Below the pieces are notes generated by a model. The model was not told where the DNA came from, did no database searches, and saw only the letters and a list, made by a program, of their open reading frames with translations. Positions 6,749 through 14,833 of a stretch of 34,183 nt of DNA are shown here, one piece after another. This DNA is from Methylotenera_A sp031429035 (GTDB lineage: Bacteria > Pseudomonadota > Gammaproteobacteria > Burkholderiales > Methylophilaceae): NCBI GenBank assembly GCA_031429035.1, contig JANOYU010000066.1:1-34183 (forward strand), in the 5' to 3' direction. A program made the position numbers and the translations under genes. The number at the start of each line of letters is the position of its first letter. The first letter of the stretch is position 1.

Positions 6749-8032
6749 ATGGCTTCAAAAATTCAAGATTCAAAGATAATCGTTCCTAGTCAAGGCGAAA
6801 AAATCACCGTTAATGCAGATAACTCGCTTAACGTACCCAACAACCCCATTATCCCATTTATTGAGGGCGATGGCATAGGGGCAGATATTACTGCGCCGAT
6901 GCAAAAAGTGGTGGATGCGGCAGTTGATAAAGCCTACAAAGGTGCTAAAAAAATTGCTTGGATGGAAGTTTATGCGGGCGAAAAAGCCGTAAAAACCTAC
7001 GGCAAAGATAAAGACGGCAAAGATACTTGGTTGCCAGCAGAAACCATGCAAGCGGTACGTGATTATGTGGTGTCAATTAAAGGCCCACTGACGACGCCAG
7101 TAGGTGGTGGCATACGCTCGCTCAACGTAAGTTTGCGCCAAGAGCTTGATTTATATGTCTGTTTGCGCCCAGTGCAATATTTTACTGGCGTACCCAGCCC
7201 TGTGAAACACCCTGAAAAAACTGATATGGTGATATTCCGCGAAAATACCGAAGATATTTATGCGGGCATTGAGTGGGCGGCAGGTACCGATGAAGCGGAT
7301 AAAGTGATTCAATTTTTAAGCGATATGGGTATGCGTAAAAAAATTCGCTTCCCCGAAAACTGCGCCATTGGCATTAAACCAATATCGCCAGAAGGCACTA
7401 GCCGCCTTATCCGCAAGGCCATTCAATATGCCATTGATAATAATCGTAAAAGTGTGACGATTACGCACAAAGGCAATATCATGAAGTTTACCGAAGGTGG
7501 CTTTAGAGATTGGGGTTATGCATTGGCCAAAGAAGAGTTTGGTGCGGTAGAAATTGACGGCGGGCCTTGGCTAGAAATTAAAAATAAAGACATACCCAAC
7601 GCAATAGTCATTAAAGATTGTATTGCTGACGCATTTTTACAAGAAATTTTACTGCACCCCGCCGATTACGACGTAGTGTGCGCCACCAACTTAAACGGCG
7701 ATTACATGAGCGATGCGCTGGCTGCGCAAGTGGGCGGCATTGGCATTGCACCAGGTGCCAATTTAAGTGACACAGTTGCGATGTTTGAGGCAACCCATGG
7801 CACGGCGCCAAAAATTGCCGGTAAAAATTTGGCTAATCCCAGCTCGATTATATTATCTGCCGAAATGATGCTGCGCCACATGGGTTGGCTAGAAGCCGCA
7901 GATTTAGTGCTTGCGGGCGTGCAAAAAGCCATATTATCAAAACGCGTGACGGGCGATTTTAGCAGCCAAATGGAAGGTGCCACGCAAGTGGGTACGGCCG
8001 AATTTGCCGATGAAATTATTGGAAATATGTAA
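6749..8032 (+). CDS. icd: Isocitrate dehydrogenase, E. coli Icd-type, with NAD-like cofactor-site residues
   Basis: Icd oxidatively decarboxylates isocitrate to 2-oxoglutarate. The protein (427 residues) aligns along its length with E. coli Icd with a constant offset of +11: PFIEGDGIGADI, the substrate loop GGGIRSLNVSLRQELDLYVC (including the Ser phosphorylated in E. coli), THKGNIMKFTEGGF and FEATHGTAPKIAGKN. At the positions that set NADP specificity in E. coli it has Ile212 (Cys201), Val343 (Cys332), Lys355 (Lys344), Ile356 (Tyr345), Ala362 (Val351), Gly402 (Tyr391) and Ser406 (Arg395). Four of these equal the substitutions used to convert the E. coli enzyme to NAD use, so NAD preference is inferred although Lys344 is kept. 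AGGA lies upstream of the ATG. Transcription probably ends at 8142-8169. Confidence 0.96.
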   Translation: MASKIQDSKIIVPSQGEKITVNADNSLNVPNNPIIPFIEGDGIGADITAPMQKVVDAAVDKAYKGAKKIAWMEVYAGEKAVKTYGKDKDGKDTWLPAETMQAVRDYVVSIKGPLTTPVGGGIRSLNVSLRQELDLYVCLRPVQYFTGVPSPVKHPEKTDMVIFRENTEDIYAGIEWAAGTDEADKVIQFLSDMGMRKKIRFPENCAIGIKPISPEGTSRLIRKAIQYAIDNNRKSVTITHKGNIMKFTEGGFRDWGYALAKEEFGAVEIDGGPWLEIKNKDIPNAIVIKDCIADAFLQEILLHPADYDVVCATNLNGDYMSDALAAQVGGIGIAPGANLSDTVAMFEATHGTAPKIAGKNLANPSSIILSAEMMLRHMGWLEAADLVLAGVQKAILSKRVTGDFSSQMEGATQVGTAEFADEIIGNM

Positions 8033-8052
8033 GATATATATAAATAAGCATA

Positions 8053-8092
8053 TGCCCTGCAGGCCAATATCCATGCGGGCTCTACCAAGGCA
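8053..8092 (+). repeat. Dispersed hairpin repeat, intergenic copy C
   Basis: The copy begins TGCCCTGCAGGCCAATATCC and continues with ATGCGGGCTC; the outer TGCC pairs with GGCA at its end. Bases 8056-8077 match exactly 22 bases inside ubiH (14153-14174, reverse complement). It lies just after the icd stop, between convergent icd and the cold-shock gene. Confidence 0.78.
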
Positions 8093-8141
8093 ATAGCATT
8101 AATGCGGCTTGCAGAGCAACAACTTAAAAAGTTAAATCAAC

Positions 8142-8169
8142 AAAAAAGCGCACACTGTGCGCTTTTTTT
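8142..8169. terminator. Bidirectional terminator between icd and the cold-shock gene
   Basis: GCGCAC-ACT-GTGCGC is flanked by six A on the left and seven T on the right, so it can stop icd (+) and the cold-shock gene (-). Confidence 0.88.
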
Positions 8170-8186
8170 CTAGCTTTCCAAACGCC

Positions 8187-8390
8187 TTATGCTTTTTGAA
8201 TATTTGAAGCCTGCTTACCTTTTGCACCATCTGTCACTTCAAAACTGACGCGCTGACCTTCTTTTAAGCTTTTATAGCCCGCTTCCACAATGGCTGAAAA
8301 ATGCGCAAACAAATCATCGCCGCCATCATCAGGCGTAATAAAACCAAAACCTTTTGAATCATTAAACCACTTTACTGTGCCTAGTGCCAT
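8187..8390 (-). CDS. Cold-shock domain protein (CspA family)
   Basis: This is a 67-residue single cold-shock domain, an RNA chaperone that binds single-stranded nucleic acid and melts secondary structure in the cytoplasm. TVKWFNDSKGFGFITPDDGG contains RNP1 (KGFGFI). RNP2 is DLFAHFSAI, with Ala where V or I is usual (VFVHFSAI). The C-terminal part is EGQRVSFEVTDGAKGKQASNI. AAGGA lies upstream of the ATG, and a consensus sigma-70 promoter sits about 100 bp upstream, giving an untranslated leader of roughly 90 nt. Which paralogue it is, and whether it is cold-inducible, cannot be told. Confidence 0.96.
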   Translation of the reverse strand: MALGTVKWFNDSKGFGFITPDDGGDDLFAHFSAIVEAGYKSLKEGQRVSFEVTDGAKGKQASNIQKA

Positions 8391-8738
8391 TTCTTACATC
8401 CTTAAAAAATAAAAAAATAAAAAAATTTGTTTCAAGCGCAAAAGTCGCAAACAAAGCAGGCTAAAATCTTGATTACAAACATATTTGCTTTATATGTTAC
8501 AAAATGTAAATTGTCAAGTTTATTGATAAAGTGTTGTTAATTAGCGTAGTATTTTGTGGCAAAAAGTGTAAATTTAAATAAAAAAAGCAGCAATATCTTT
8601 ACAAAAAAAAACTAAAAGTGCATTATTACTTTAAATGTAAAATATTGTTTAACTACAATAGTTTAGATGAAACAAGTAAATAACTAGATTAAAAGTTACA
8701 ATAAACAAATTGAAACCAAGAAAATAACTAAATAATTT
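8391..8738. other. Intergenic region between the divergent cold-shock and pilB genes
   Basis: This 348-bp stretch is strongly AT-rich and has long A runs. The left part holds the cold-shock leader and its promoter (8489-8517). The right part (about 8520-8738) must hold the pilB promoter and leader; I see no convincing sigma-70 or sigma-54 consensus there and only a poor ribosome-binding site before the pilB ATG. No small ORF or tRNA is apparent. Confidence 0.6.
8489..8517 (-). promoter_or_regulatory. Sigma-70 promoter of the cold-shock gene
   Basis: On the minus strand, TTGACA (8517-8512) and TATAAA (8494-8489) are separated by exactly 17 bp, which is near-consensus. The predicted start near 8482 leaves an AT-rich leader of about 90 nt before the ATG at 8390. 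Confidence 0.8.
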
Positions 8739-10457
8739 ATGGCTGCTACCGCAACAACAATCAAATTAAGTGGTCTTGCACGCATGTTGGTGCAAGAAAA
8801 TCTATTGTCTGAAACCGAGGCAAACACCATTCAATCACAGGCTAATATTGCCAAAATGCCATTTATTAGCAGCGTCATTGCTGCAAGAAAAGTCTCTGCC
8901 GAAAAAATTGCCGAAATTTCTTCAAAATCGTTTGGCTTTCCCTACTTTAATTTAGATGCTTTTAATGCGGATTATCTACCTGCAAAAGCGATTGACCTGA
9001 AATTGATGCAAGCCAACCGCGTAGTTGCGCTGAAAAGTCAAAATAATGTGTTATTTGTTGCCATTTCTGACCCCACCAACCTGCATGCGTTAGATAGCGT
9101 GCAGTTTCAAATGGGCATGACGCTATCGCCCGTGGTGGTAGAAGACGACAAACTTGGCAAATGGATTGATAAGATTGTTGAATCAAAAGATACGGCTATG
9201 ACATCGCTAGATGTAGACGGTGATTTTGATTTAGACATGGGCGGCGGTGACGACGAAGCTGCAGTTGCAGATACACAAGAAGTTGATGATGCACCAGTGG
9301 TTAAATTTTTGAATAAAATGTTGCTAGACGCGATTAATATGGGTGCTTCAGATTTACATTTTGAGCCTTACGAAAAATTTTATCGCATTCGTTACCGTAT
9401 CGATGGCGAGCTAAGAGATATTGCGCAACCACCGCTGGCGATTAAAGATAAATTGGCTTCGCGTATTAAAGTCATCTCCAGTTTGGATATTTCCGAAAAG
9501 CGTATACCGCAAGATGGTCGCATGAAGTTGGTTCTATCTAAATCACGCACCATTGATTTTCGCGTGAGCACTTTGCCACTGATTCATGGCGAAAAAATCG
9601 TGATGCGTATTTTAGACCCGACCAGTGCTACTTTAGGCATTGAGGCGCTAGGCTACGAGCCAGCACAAAAAGAGGCATTACTTGCTGCCGTGAGTCGCCC
9701 TTATGGCTTAGTATTGGTAACTGGGCCAACAGGCTCTGGCAAAACTGTTTCGCTATATACCTGCTTGAATATTCTCAATAACCCAGGCGTGAACATTGCC
9801 ACAGCAGAAGACCCATGCGAGATTCCGCTAGCGGGTATTAACCAAGTCAATGTGAACGACAAACACGGCCTCACCTTTGCGGCTGCGCTGAAATCATTCT
9901 TACGGCAAGACCCTGACATTATTATGATTGGTGAGATTCGCGACTTGGAAACTGCTGATATGGCGATTAAAGCCGCTTCTACTGGCCACATGGTGCTCTC
10001 TACTTTACACACTAACGATGCGCCATCTACTTTGACTCGCTTAATGAATATGGGCGTAGCGCCATTTAATATTGCGTCGGCCGTATCGCTCATCACCGCG
10101 CAGCGCCTAGCCAGACGCTTATGTAAAAGCTGCAAAGTACCGATTGACGCGCCTAAAGAAGCGTTGCTAACCGTAGGCTTTAGAGAAGAAGATTTTAAAG
10201 AAAAATGGCAGCTATATGGCCCCAAAGAAGGTGGCTGTGAAATGTGCAACAATGGCTATAAAGGCCGCGTAGGCATCTACCAAGTGATGCCAGTGACAGA
10301 TGCCATTTCGCGTATTATTATGTCGCAAGGCAACGCAATAGATATTGCCGACCAAGCCAAAAAAGAGGGCGTGAATGATTTGCGTCGCTCAGGCATATTA
10401 AAAGTAATGCAAGGTTTAACCTCGGTGGCTGAAGTAGAAGCCTGCACTAATGAATAA
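8739..10457 (+). CDS. pilB: Type IV pilus assembly ATPase PilB
   Basis: PilB is the cytoplasmic hexameric ATPase that drives extension of type IVa pili. The N-terminal MshEN/GspE-N type domain spans residues ~10-150, then comes an acidic linker (DGDFDLDMGGGDDEAAVADT, ~160-180). The ATPase core follows: Walker A GPTGSGKT (residues 329-336), Asp box with IMIGEIRDLETADMAI, and His box STGHMVLSTLHTNDAPST. A tetracysteine zinc site is formed by Cys462, Cys465, Cys500 and Cys503 (CKSCKVP and CEMCNNGYKGRVG), a PilB/GspE feature that separates it from the retraction ATPases PilT and PilU. The 572 residues are the usual length. pilC follows 46 bp downstream. Confidence 0.97.
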   Translation: MAATATTIKLSGLARMLVQENLLSETEANTIQSQANIAKMPFISSVIAARKVSAEKIAEISSKSFGFPYFNLDAFNADYLPAKAIDLKLMQANRVVALKSQNNVLFVAISDPTNLHALDSVQFQMGMTLSPVVVEDDKLGKWIDKIVESKDTAMTSLDVDGDFDLDMGGGDDEAAVADTQEVDDAPVVKFLNKMLLDAINMGASDLHFEPYEKFYRIRYRIDGELRDIAQPPLAIKDKLASRIKVISSLDISEKRIPQDGRMKLVLSKSRTIDFRVSTLPLIHGEKIVMRILDPTSATLGIEALGYEPAQKEALLAAVSRPYGLVLVTGPTGSGKTVSLYTCLNILNNPGVNIATAEDPCEIPLAGINQVNVNDKHGLTFAAALKSFLRQDPDIIMIGEIRDLETADMAIKAASTGHMVLSTLHTNDAPSTLTRLMNMGVAPFNIASAVSLITAQRLARRLCKSCKVPIDAPKEALLTVGFREEDFKEKWQLYGPKEGGCEMCNNGYKGRVGIYQVMPVTDAISRIIMSQGNAIDIADQAKKEGVNDLRRSGILKVMQGLTSVAEVEACTNE

Positions 10458-10503
10458 AGCGGTCAGTTTAAATAATCGCATCAATTTATACTAAGGACGC
10501 ACT

Positions 10504-11718
10504 ATGGCAGCAGTAGCAAACAAGCAAATTACCTACTTGTGGGAAGGTAAAGACAAAAAAGGTAAAGTTATCAAAGGTGAAATGCGCGCCGCAGGCGAAT
10601 CGTTTGTAAGCGCCACCTTGCGCCGCCAAGGTATTACCGTCACCAAAGTTAAAAAACAAAGCGCGTTTGCAAGCAAGGGCAAGATTACTGATAAAGACAT
10701 CACACTATTTACGCGCCAGCTCGCCACCATGATGAAAGCAGGCGTGCCATTACTACAGGCATTTGATATTGTGGGTAAAGGTCACAACAACCCAGCGGTA
10801 GCAAAATTACTGGGTGACATTAAAGCTGATGTAGAAACTGGCAGCAGTTTGAGTACATCATTTCGTAAATATCCACTTTATTTTGATAATTTATTTTGTA
10901 ACCTGGTGGGCGCGGGCGAGCAAGCAGGTATTTTGGACACTTTACTAGATCGCTTAGCAACTTACAAAGAAAAAATACAAGCCATTAAAGGCAAAATTAA
11001 ATCTGCGCTGGTTTACCCAGCCTCGATTGTGGTGGTTGCCTTTATCATCACTGCAGTGATTATGATTTTTGTTATTCCTGCTTTTAAAGAGTTATTTTCT
11101 AGTTTTGGTGCAGATTTGCCTGGTCCCACCGTCGTGGTAATGGCCATTTCAGATATTTTTGTTGATTGGTGGTGGGCGATATTTGGTTCTATTGGTTTTG
11201 GTTTTTGGTTTTTCTTTTACACGTGGAAGCGCTCAGAAAAAATGCAATCCACTATGGATAGGCTGATTCTTAAAATGCCAATTTTTGGCGAGTTAATTCG
11301 TAAAGCCACTATTGCACGTTTTGCTAGAACATTGTCCACTATGTTTGCTGCTGGCGTACCCTTGGTTGAGGCGCTAGACTCGGTGGCTGGCGCAGCAGGT
11401 AACCGTGTTTATTACGATGCCACCAAACGCATACAAAGTGAAATCAGTACCGGCACAAGTCTGACGGTAGCCATGCAAAATGCCAACGTGTTCCCCAATA
11501 TGGTATTGCAAATGACTGCGATCGGTGAAGAATCTGGTGCACTAGATTCAATGTTAAGCAAAGTAGCTGACTTTTTTGAAGCCGAGGTTGATGATGCAGT
11601 AGATGCAATCTCAAGCTTGATGGAGCCTGTGATTATGGTGGTGCTGGGCGGGCTAATTGGTGGCTTGGTCATTGCTATGTACATGCCAATATTCAAGCTT
11701 GGTCAAGTAGTGGGTTAA
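10504..11718 (+). CDS. pilC: Type IV pilus inner-membrane platform protein PilC
   Basis: PilC is the polytopic inner-membrane platform on which PilB (and PilT) act to insert or remove pilin. The protein has two GspF/T2SF domains: the first around DITLFTRQLATMMKAGVPLL with VGAGEQAGILDTLLDRLATY, the second around RFARTLSTMFAAGVPLVEAL and AIGEESGALDSMLSKVADFF. Three hydrophobic segments are visible (about residues 175-195, 225-245 and 375-395). At 404 residues it is full length. The usual next gene, the prepilin peptidase pilD, is absent: a strong terminator follows and the next genes converge. Confidence 0.97.
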   Translation: MAAVANKQITYLWEGKDKKGKVIKGEMRAAGESFVSATLRRQGITVTKVKKQSAFASKGKITDKDITLFTRQLATMMKAGVPLLQAFDIVGKGHNNPAVAKLLGDIKADVETGSSLSTSFRKYPLYFDNLFCNLVGAGEQAGILDTLLDRLATYKEKIQAIKGKIKSALVYPASIVVVAFIITAVIMIFVIPAFKELFSSFGADLPGPTVVVMAISDIFVDWWWAIFGSIGFGFWFFFYTWKRSEKMQSTMDRLILKMPIFGELIRKATIARFARTLSTMFAAGVPLVEALDSVAGAAGNRVYYDATKRIQSEISTGTSLTVAMQNANVFPNMVLQMTAIGEESGALDSMLSKVADFFEAEVDDAVDAISSLMEPVIMVVLGGLIGGLVIAMYMPIFKLGQVVG

Positions 11719-11736
11719 AACAATTTACGCAAAAGT

Positions 11737-11764
11737 AAAGGCCACAAATTGTGGCCTTTGTTTT
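11737..11764 (+). terminator. Rho-independent terminator after pilC
   Basis: AAAGGCCAC-AAATT-GTGGCCTTT is a perfect 9-bp stem, followed by G and four T. It ends the pilBC transcript and can also stop the converging dsbC transcript. Confidence 0.88.
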
Positions 11765-11777
11765 GAGCATTTACTGA

Positions 11778-12506
11778 TTATTTTTTTGCCGCTTGCAAAC
11801 TCTTCTCAATTTCTTTGTACGGTTGAGCACCTAGCATGCGCTTACCATCAGAGAATATCAGCGTTGGCGTGCTCGTCACCCCCACTTTGCGTGCTAGCTC
11901 ACCGATGCGCTCTAGCGGCACTTCGCAATTGCCTGACGTGCTGGGTAATTTATTATTAAAATTCCAATCATTCCAAGCCTTTGCGCGGTTAGTCGCACAC
12001 CAAATTAACTTTGATTTAGCAGCAGCGTCTGGGTGAAGCGACTCAATTGGATACAAAAATGTGTAAATTGTCACATCAGTAATATTCGTCAATTCATTTT
12101 GCTCTAAACGCTTACAAAACGGGCAATCTACATCTGAAAATACCACCAATTTGCGGCTACCATTGCCTTTTACCACTTTAATGGCTTGATCGAGCGGCAA
12201 ACTGCTAAAATCAATTTTTGTTAGCTCATCTAAACGTTCGCCAGTAATATCTTTTTTGGTTTTAGGGTCAACTAAGCGACCTTCGGCAATTAAAAAACTG
12301 AGTTTTTCATCGGTGTAAATAATTTGCCCACCCATAAACACCTCATACAAACCTGCATAAGGCGTTTTTACCACGCTTTCAACTTTAAATTTGGGGTAAG
12401 CCGCCTCAATGGCTTTTTTAAGGCTGGCTTCATCGGCCAGTACAAATTGGCTAAATGTGAGTAAAGTTGCTGCAACTAAATATCTTAATTTCATGTGTGC
12501 TTTCAT
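11778..12506 (-). CDS. dsbC: Thiol:disulfide interchange protein DsbC
   Basis: DsbC is the periplasmic disulfide isomerase, a V-shaped homodimer kept reduced by DsbD. A signal peptide (YLVAATLLTFSQFVLADE, cleavage near residue 24) is followed by the dimerisation domain (to ~residue 85) and a thioredoxin-like domain with the active site FSDVDCPFCKRLEQ (Cys128, Cys131), cis-Pro in TSTPTLIFSDG (Pro214), and a second Cys pair (Cys170, Cys194) matching the structural disulfide of E. coli DsbC. The active site is CPFC rather than the CGYC of E. coli. An internal Met at residue 5 is a plausible alternative start. It is the last gene of the amgK-to-dsbC run, 9 bp after the ubiI-like gene. Confidence 0.93.
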   Translation of the reverse strand: MKAHMKLRYLVAATLLTFSQFVLADEASLKKAIEAAYPKFKVESVVKTPYAGLYEVFMGGQIIYTDEKLSFLIAEGRLVDPKTKKDITGERLDELTKIDFSSLPLDQAIKVVKGNGSRKLVVFSDVDCPFCKRLEQNELTNITDVTIYTFLYPIESLHPDAAAKSKLIWCATNRAKAWNDWNFNNKLPSTSGNCEVPLERIGELARKVGVTSTPTLIFSDGKRMLGAQPYKEIEKSLQAAKK

Positions 12507-12515
12507 TATTGCAGC

Positions 12516-13685
12516 TTATGCAGCTGCTAGTTGTATTAATAATTTTTTTAAACTTGGCTGATGGTTTAATTGTTTAAAACCCCATCTGCTTAGCTTTTTC
12601 AATAGGCCATTTTCTTGCGCAAATAAGTCATTCAAAGCTGTTGTTAAACAGTTCATAATAGCCACATCAGCCGCCCTAGCGCGGGCATATTGGCGCAACA
12701 CATTTCCATCGCCAATATCATGCATCGCACTTAGCTTAGTCGTTATTGCCAGCATATCCATTACATCTCTAAAACCCAAATTTACACCTTGGCCTGCCAT
12801 GGGATGAATCTGGTGCGCTGCATCACCCATTAATACGATTCGTTTACCTACCAAATTAACGGCTGTTTGCTGCTTTAAGGCAAAATGTTGTGTAGCGCCA
12901 ACCAAGCTTAAATCACCCAACATAGACTTACTTTGTGCAAGCACCTTTTGTGCCAATTCATCATCTGACAATAATAACAGTTCATCTGCCTTTTCGGTTG
13001 ACACTGACCACACCATTGAAACGACGCCGTCAGGCATGGGCAGTAAAGCCAATATGTCATGCGGCGCAAACCATTGCCGCGCAATGTGTTGATGATTTTT
13101 TTGCGCTTTAAAATTAGCCACAATGGCGGTTTGCTTATAATCTTTTTGCTTAACCGCAATGTTAGCCGCTGCCCGTAGCCAAGAATTCACGCCATCTGCA
13201 GCAATGATAAGCTTGGCAGTGATTAGCGTACTGTCTTTTACATGCAAACTAACTTCATCGGTGCCATGTTGCAGCTTTTCACAAGACGCATCGGTGATTA
13301 AAGTCACGTTTAAGGCGTTTAATTGCATTAAAAGCGCATGCATTAAATTTTGATTTTCTATAATCACACCCAACTTGGGCAAATTTGCATCTTCATCGCG
13401 TAACACCAAAGGTCGCTCGCTGACATCATTAAACAAATGCATTGCGCTAATCGAGTTCACGCGACTAGCATCTACATGCGCCCAAACGCCAATGTTGGCA
13501 AGCCAGTGTTCAGTTACGGGCGTTAACGCATATACGCGCGCATCCCAAGTTTTTTTTAATTTGATAGTTGGTTTTTTTTCAACCACAAGCACTACTTTTT
13601 TGCCTTGCTGCGCAAAAGCGATGGCCGCTGCAAGACCTACCAAACCTGCACCTACAATAATAATTTCCGCATGAATTTGGTTCAT
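12516..13685 (-). CDS. ubiI: UbiI/VisC-like FAD-dependent ubiquinone hydroxylase
   Basis: This is an aromatic-ring flavin monooxygenase of the UbiH/UbiF/VisC/COQ6 family, acting on membrane-bound ubiquinone precursors. Evidence: the N-terminal FAD motif IIVGAGLVGLAAAIAFAQQG, the DG motif around IAADGVNSWLRAAA, and the second FAD motif GDAAHQIHPMAGQGVNLGFR near residue 290. The 389 residues fit. The order pepP-ubiH-this gene matches E. coli pepP-ubiH-ubiI, so C5 hydroxylation is the best guess, but family members differ in regiospecificity and UbiF or UbiL roles are not excluded. Its ATG shares one base with the ubiH stop (TAATG), so translation is coupled. Confidence 0.85.
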   Translation of the reverse strand: MNQIHAEIIIVGAGLVGLAAAIAFAQQGKKVVLVVEKKPTIKLKKTWDARVYALTPVTEHWLANIGVWAHVDASRVNSISAMHLFNDVSERPLVLRDEDANLPKLGVIIENQNLMHALLMQLNALNVTLITDASCEKLQHGTDEVSLHVKDSTLITAKLIIAADGVNSWLRAAANIAVKQKDYKQTAIVANFKAQKNHQHIARQWFAPHDILALLPMPDGVVSMVWSVSTEKADELLLLSDDELAQKVLAQSKSMLGDLSLVGATQHFALKQQTAVNLVGKRIVLMGDAAHQIHPMAGQGVNLGFRDVMDMLAITTKLSAMHDIGDGNVLRQYARARAADVAIMNCLTTALNDLFAQENGLLKKLSRWGFKQLNHQPSLKKLLIQLAAA

Positions 13686-14833
13686 TATTTGCCAAAACTC
13701 ATTTTGCTAACGAGCATATTTTTAAGTGGCGACATTAATTGCAATGCCGCAAGACCCAATCCCCGCGCGGCTTGCAGGCCGATGATTTCGTTACCGAACA
13801 CATTCACCAACAAATCGGTAAATAAAATACCGCCGCGCGTGTCGCGCTTTCTGGCTTGTGAATAGCTTGTCAGCATCGCCGTATCACCCCAATTTTCTGG
13901 CGCAGTACTGGCAATCAAATCGGCCAGCGTCCATGCATCACGCATACCCACATTAAAACCTTGCCCCGCCACTGGGTGCATGGTTTGCGCGGCGTTACCT
14001 ATTACTGCCAAATGCGGCGCAGTAGCTGGTTTTAGCGTGCTTAATTTTAGCGGAAAGCTTAAGCGTTTTTCTACTGTTAAAAACTGCCCAACGCGATCAC
14101 CAAACGCTTCATGTAACTGCATTAAAAAGGTTTTATCATCTAAGCCAGCAAGCGCATGGATATTGGCCTGCAGGCCAGTCCAAACCAATGAGAAACCAGC
14201 TTCACCATTGGGCAGTAGCGCCATTGGGCCTTGCGGCGTAAAGCGTTCATAGGCAATATTATTGTGCGGCAACTCGGCTGTCACTTTGGTTACAAGTGCG
14301 TCATGGCCGTACTCTTTGGTTTCTTTTTTTATGCCCTCAATCTCGCCCAAACTGCGGCCGCCATCGGCCACAATTAGTAAGGCACTTTGCAAAGTTTGTG
14401 TTTGGCTAATGTGTGTGAAAGTCACTTTTGCCATGGTTGGGCTAGGTTTAATTTCAGTGGCTTCTGCTTGGTAGATGACATTTTTTAAATCCAACTGCGC
14501 ATCTAATGCTTGCGTAAGCGCGCCATACGGCAGCACATAGCCTATCGCCTCTAAGCCATGCTCAGCCGCCGTTAATTTAGTGCGCCCTAGCCCGCCACGT
14601 TGTGAAATATGAATGGTGTTAATGGCGGTAGCTTTAGCTGCAACTGCAGACCAAACACCAAGCTTTTCTAGGATGTGTCGGCTGCCGTAAGATAGCGCTA
14701 AGGCTCGTATATCCTTGTGTGATGCACCTTTGGCACGCGCTTCTAGCATGGTGAAAGGCATATTTTGTTGCTGCAGTGCCAGCGCCAAAACGGAGCCAAC
14801 TGGCCCGCCGCCCACAATCACAATTTTATCCAT
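13685..14833 (-). CDS. ubiH: 2-octaprenyl-6-methoxyphenol hydroxylase (UbiH)
   Basis: UbiH is a flavin monooxygenase of ubiquinone biosynthesis (C1 hydroxylation in E. coli). The N-terminal dinucleotide motif is IVGGGPVGSVLALALQQ, the DG motif is IVADGGRSLGEIEG, and the GD-like motif is GNAAQTMHPVAGQGFNVGMR, where Asn replaces the more common Asp, as in several UbiH proteins. Length is 382 residues. It overlaps the end of pepP by 8 bp and the next gene by 1 bp, and the order equals that of E. coli. An embedded copy of the dispersed hairpin repeat (14153-14174) encodes LQANIHA in the stretch after SLVWTG, a region poorly conserved in the family. Confidence 0.92.
   Translation of the reverse strand: MDKIVIVGGGPVGSVLALALQQQNMPFTMLEARAKGASHKDIRALALSYGSRHILEKLGVWSAVAAKATAINTIHISQRGGLGRTKLTAAEHGLEAIGYVLPYGALTQALDAQLDLKNVIYQAEATEIKPSPTMAKVTFTHISQTQTLQSALLIVADGGRSLGEIEGIKKETKEYGHDALVTKVTAELPHNNIAYERFTPQGPMALLPNGEAGFSLVWTGLQANIHALAGLDDKTFLMQLHEAFGDRVGQFLTVEKRLSFPLKLSTLKPATAPHLAVIGNAAQTMHPVAGQGFNVGMRDAWTLADLIASTAPENWGDTAMLTSYSQARKRDTRGGILFTDLLVNVFGNEIIGLQAARGLGLAALQLMSPLKNMLVSKMSFGK
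14153..14174 (-). repeat. Dispersed hairpin repeat copy inside ubiH
   Basis: On the minus strand these 22 bases equal the core of copy C exactly (8056-8077), and TGGCCTGCAGGCCA is itself a 14-bp perfect palindrome. Read in the ubiH frame it gives LQANIHA, the same frame as the murU copy. Confidence 0.8.

Noticed and set aside
13765..13780. Reverse-strand CCTGCAAGCC near the 3' end of ubiH as a repeat copy
   Set aside because: The match is limited to about ten bases and the protein there (GLQAARGLGL) follows the normal UbiH pattern.
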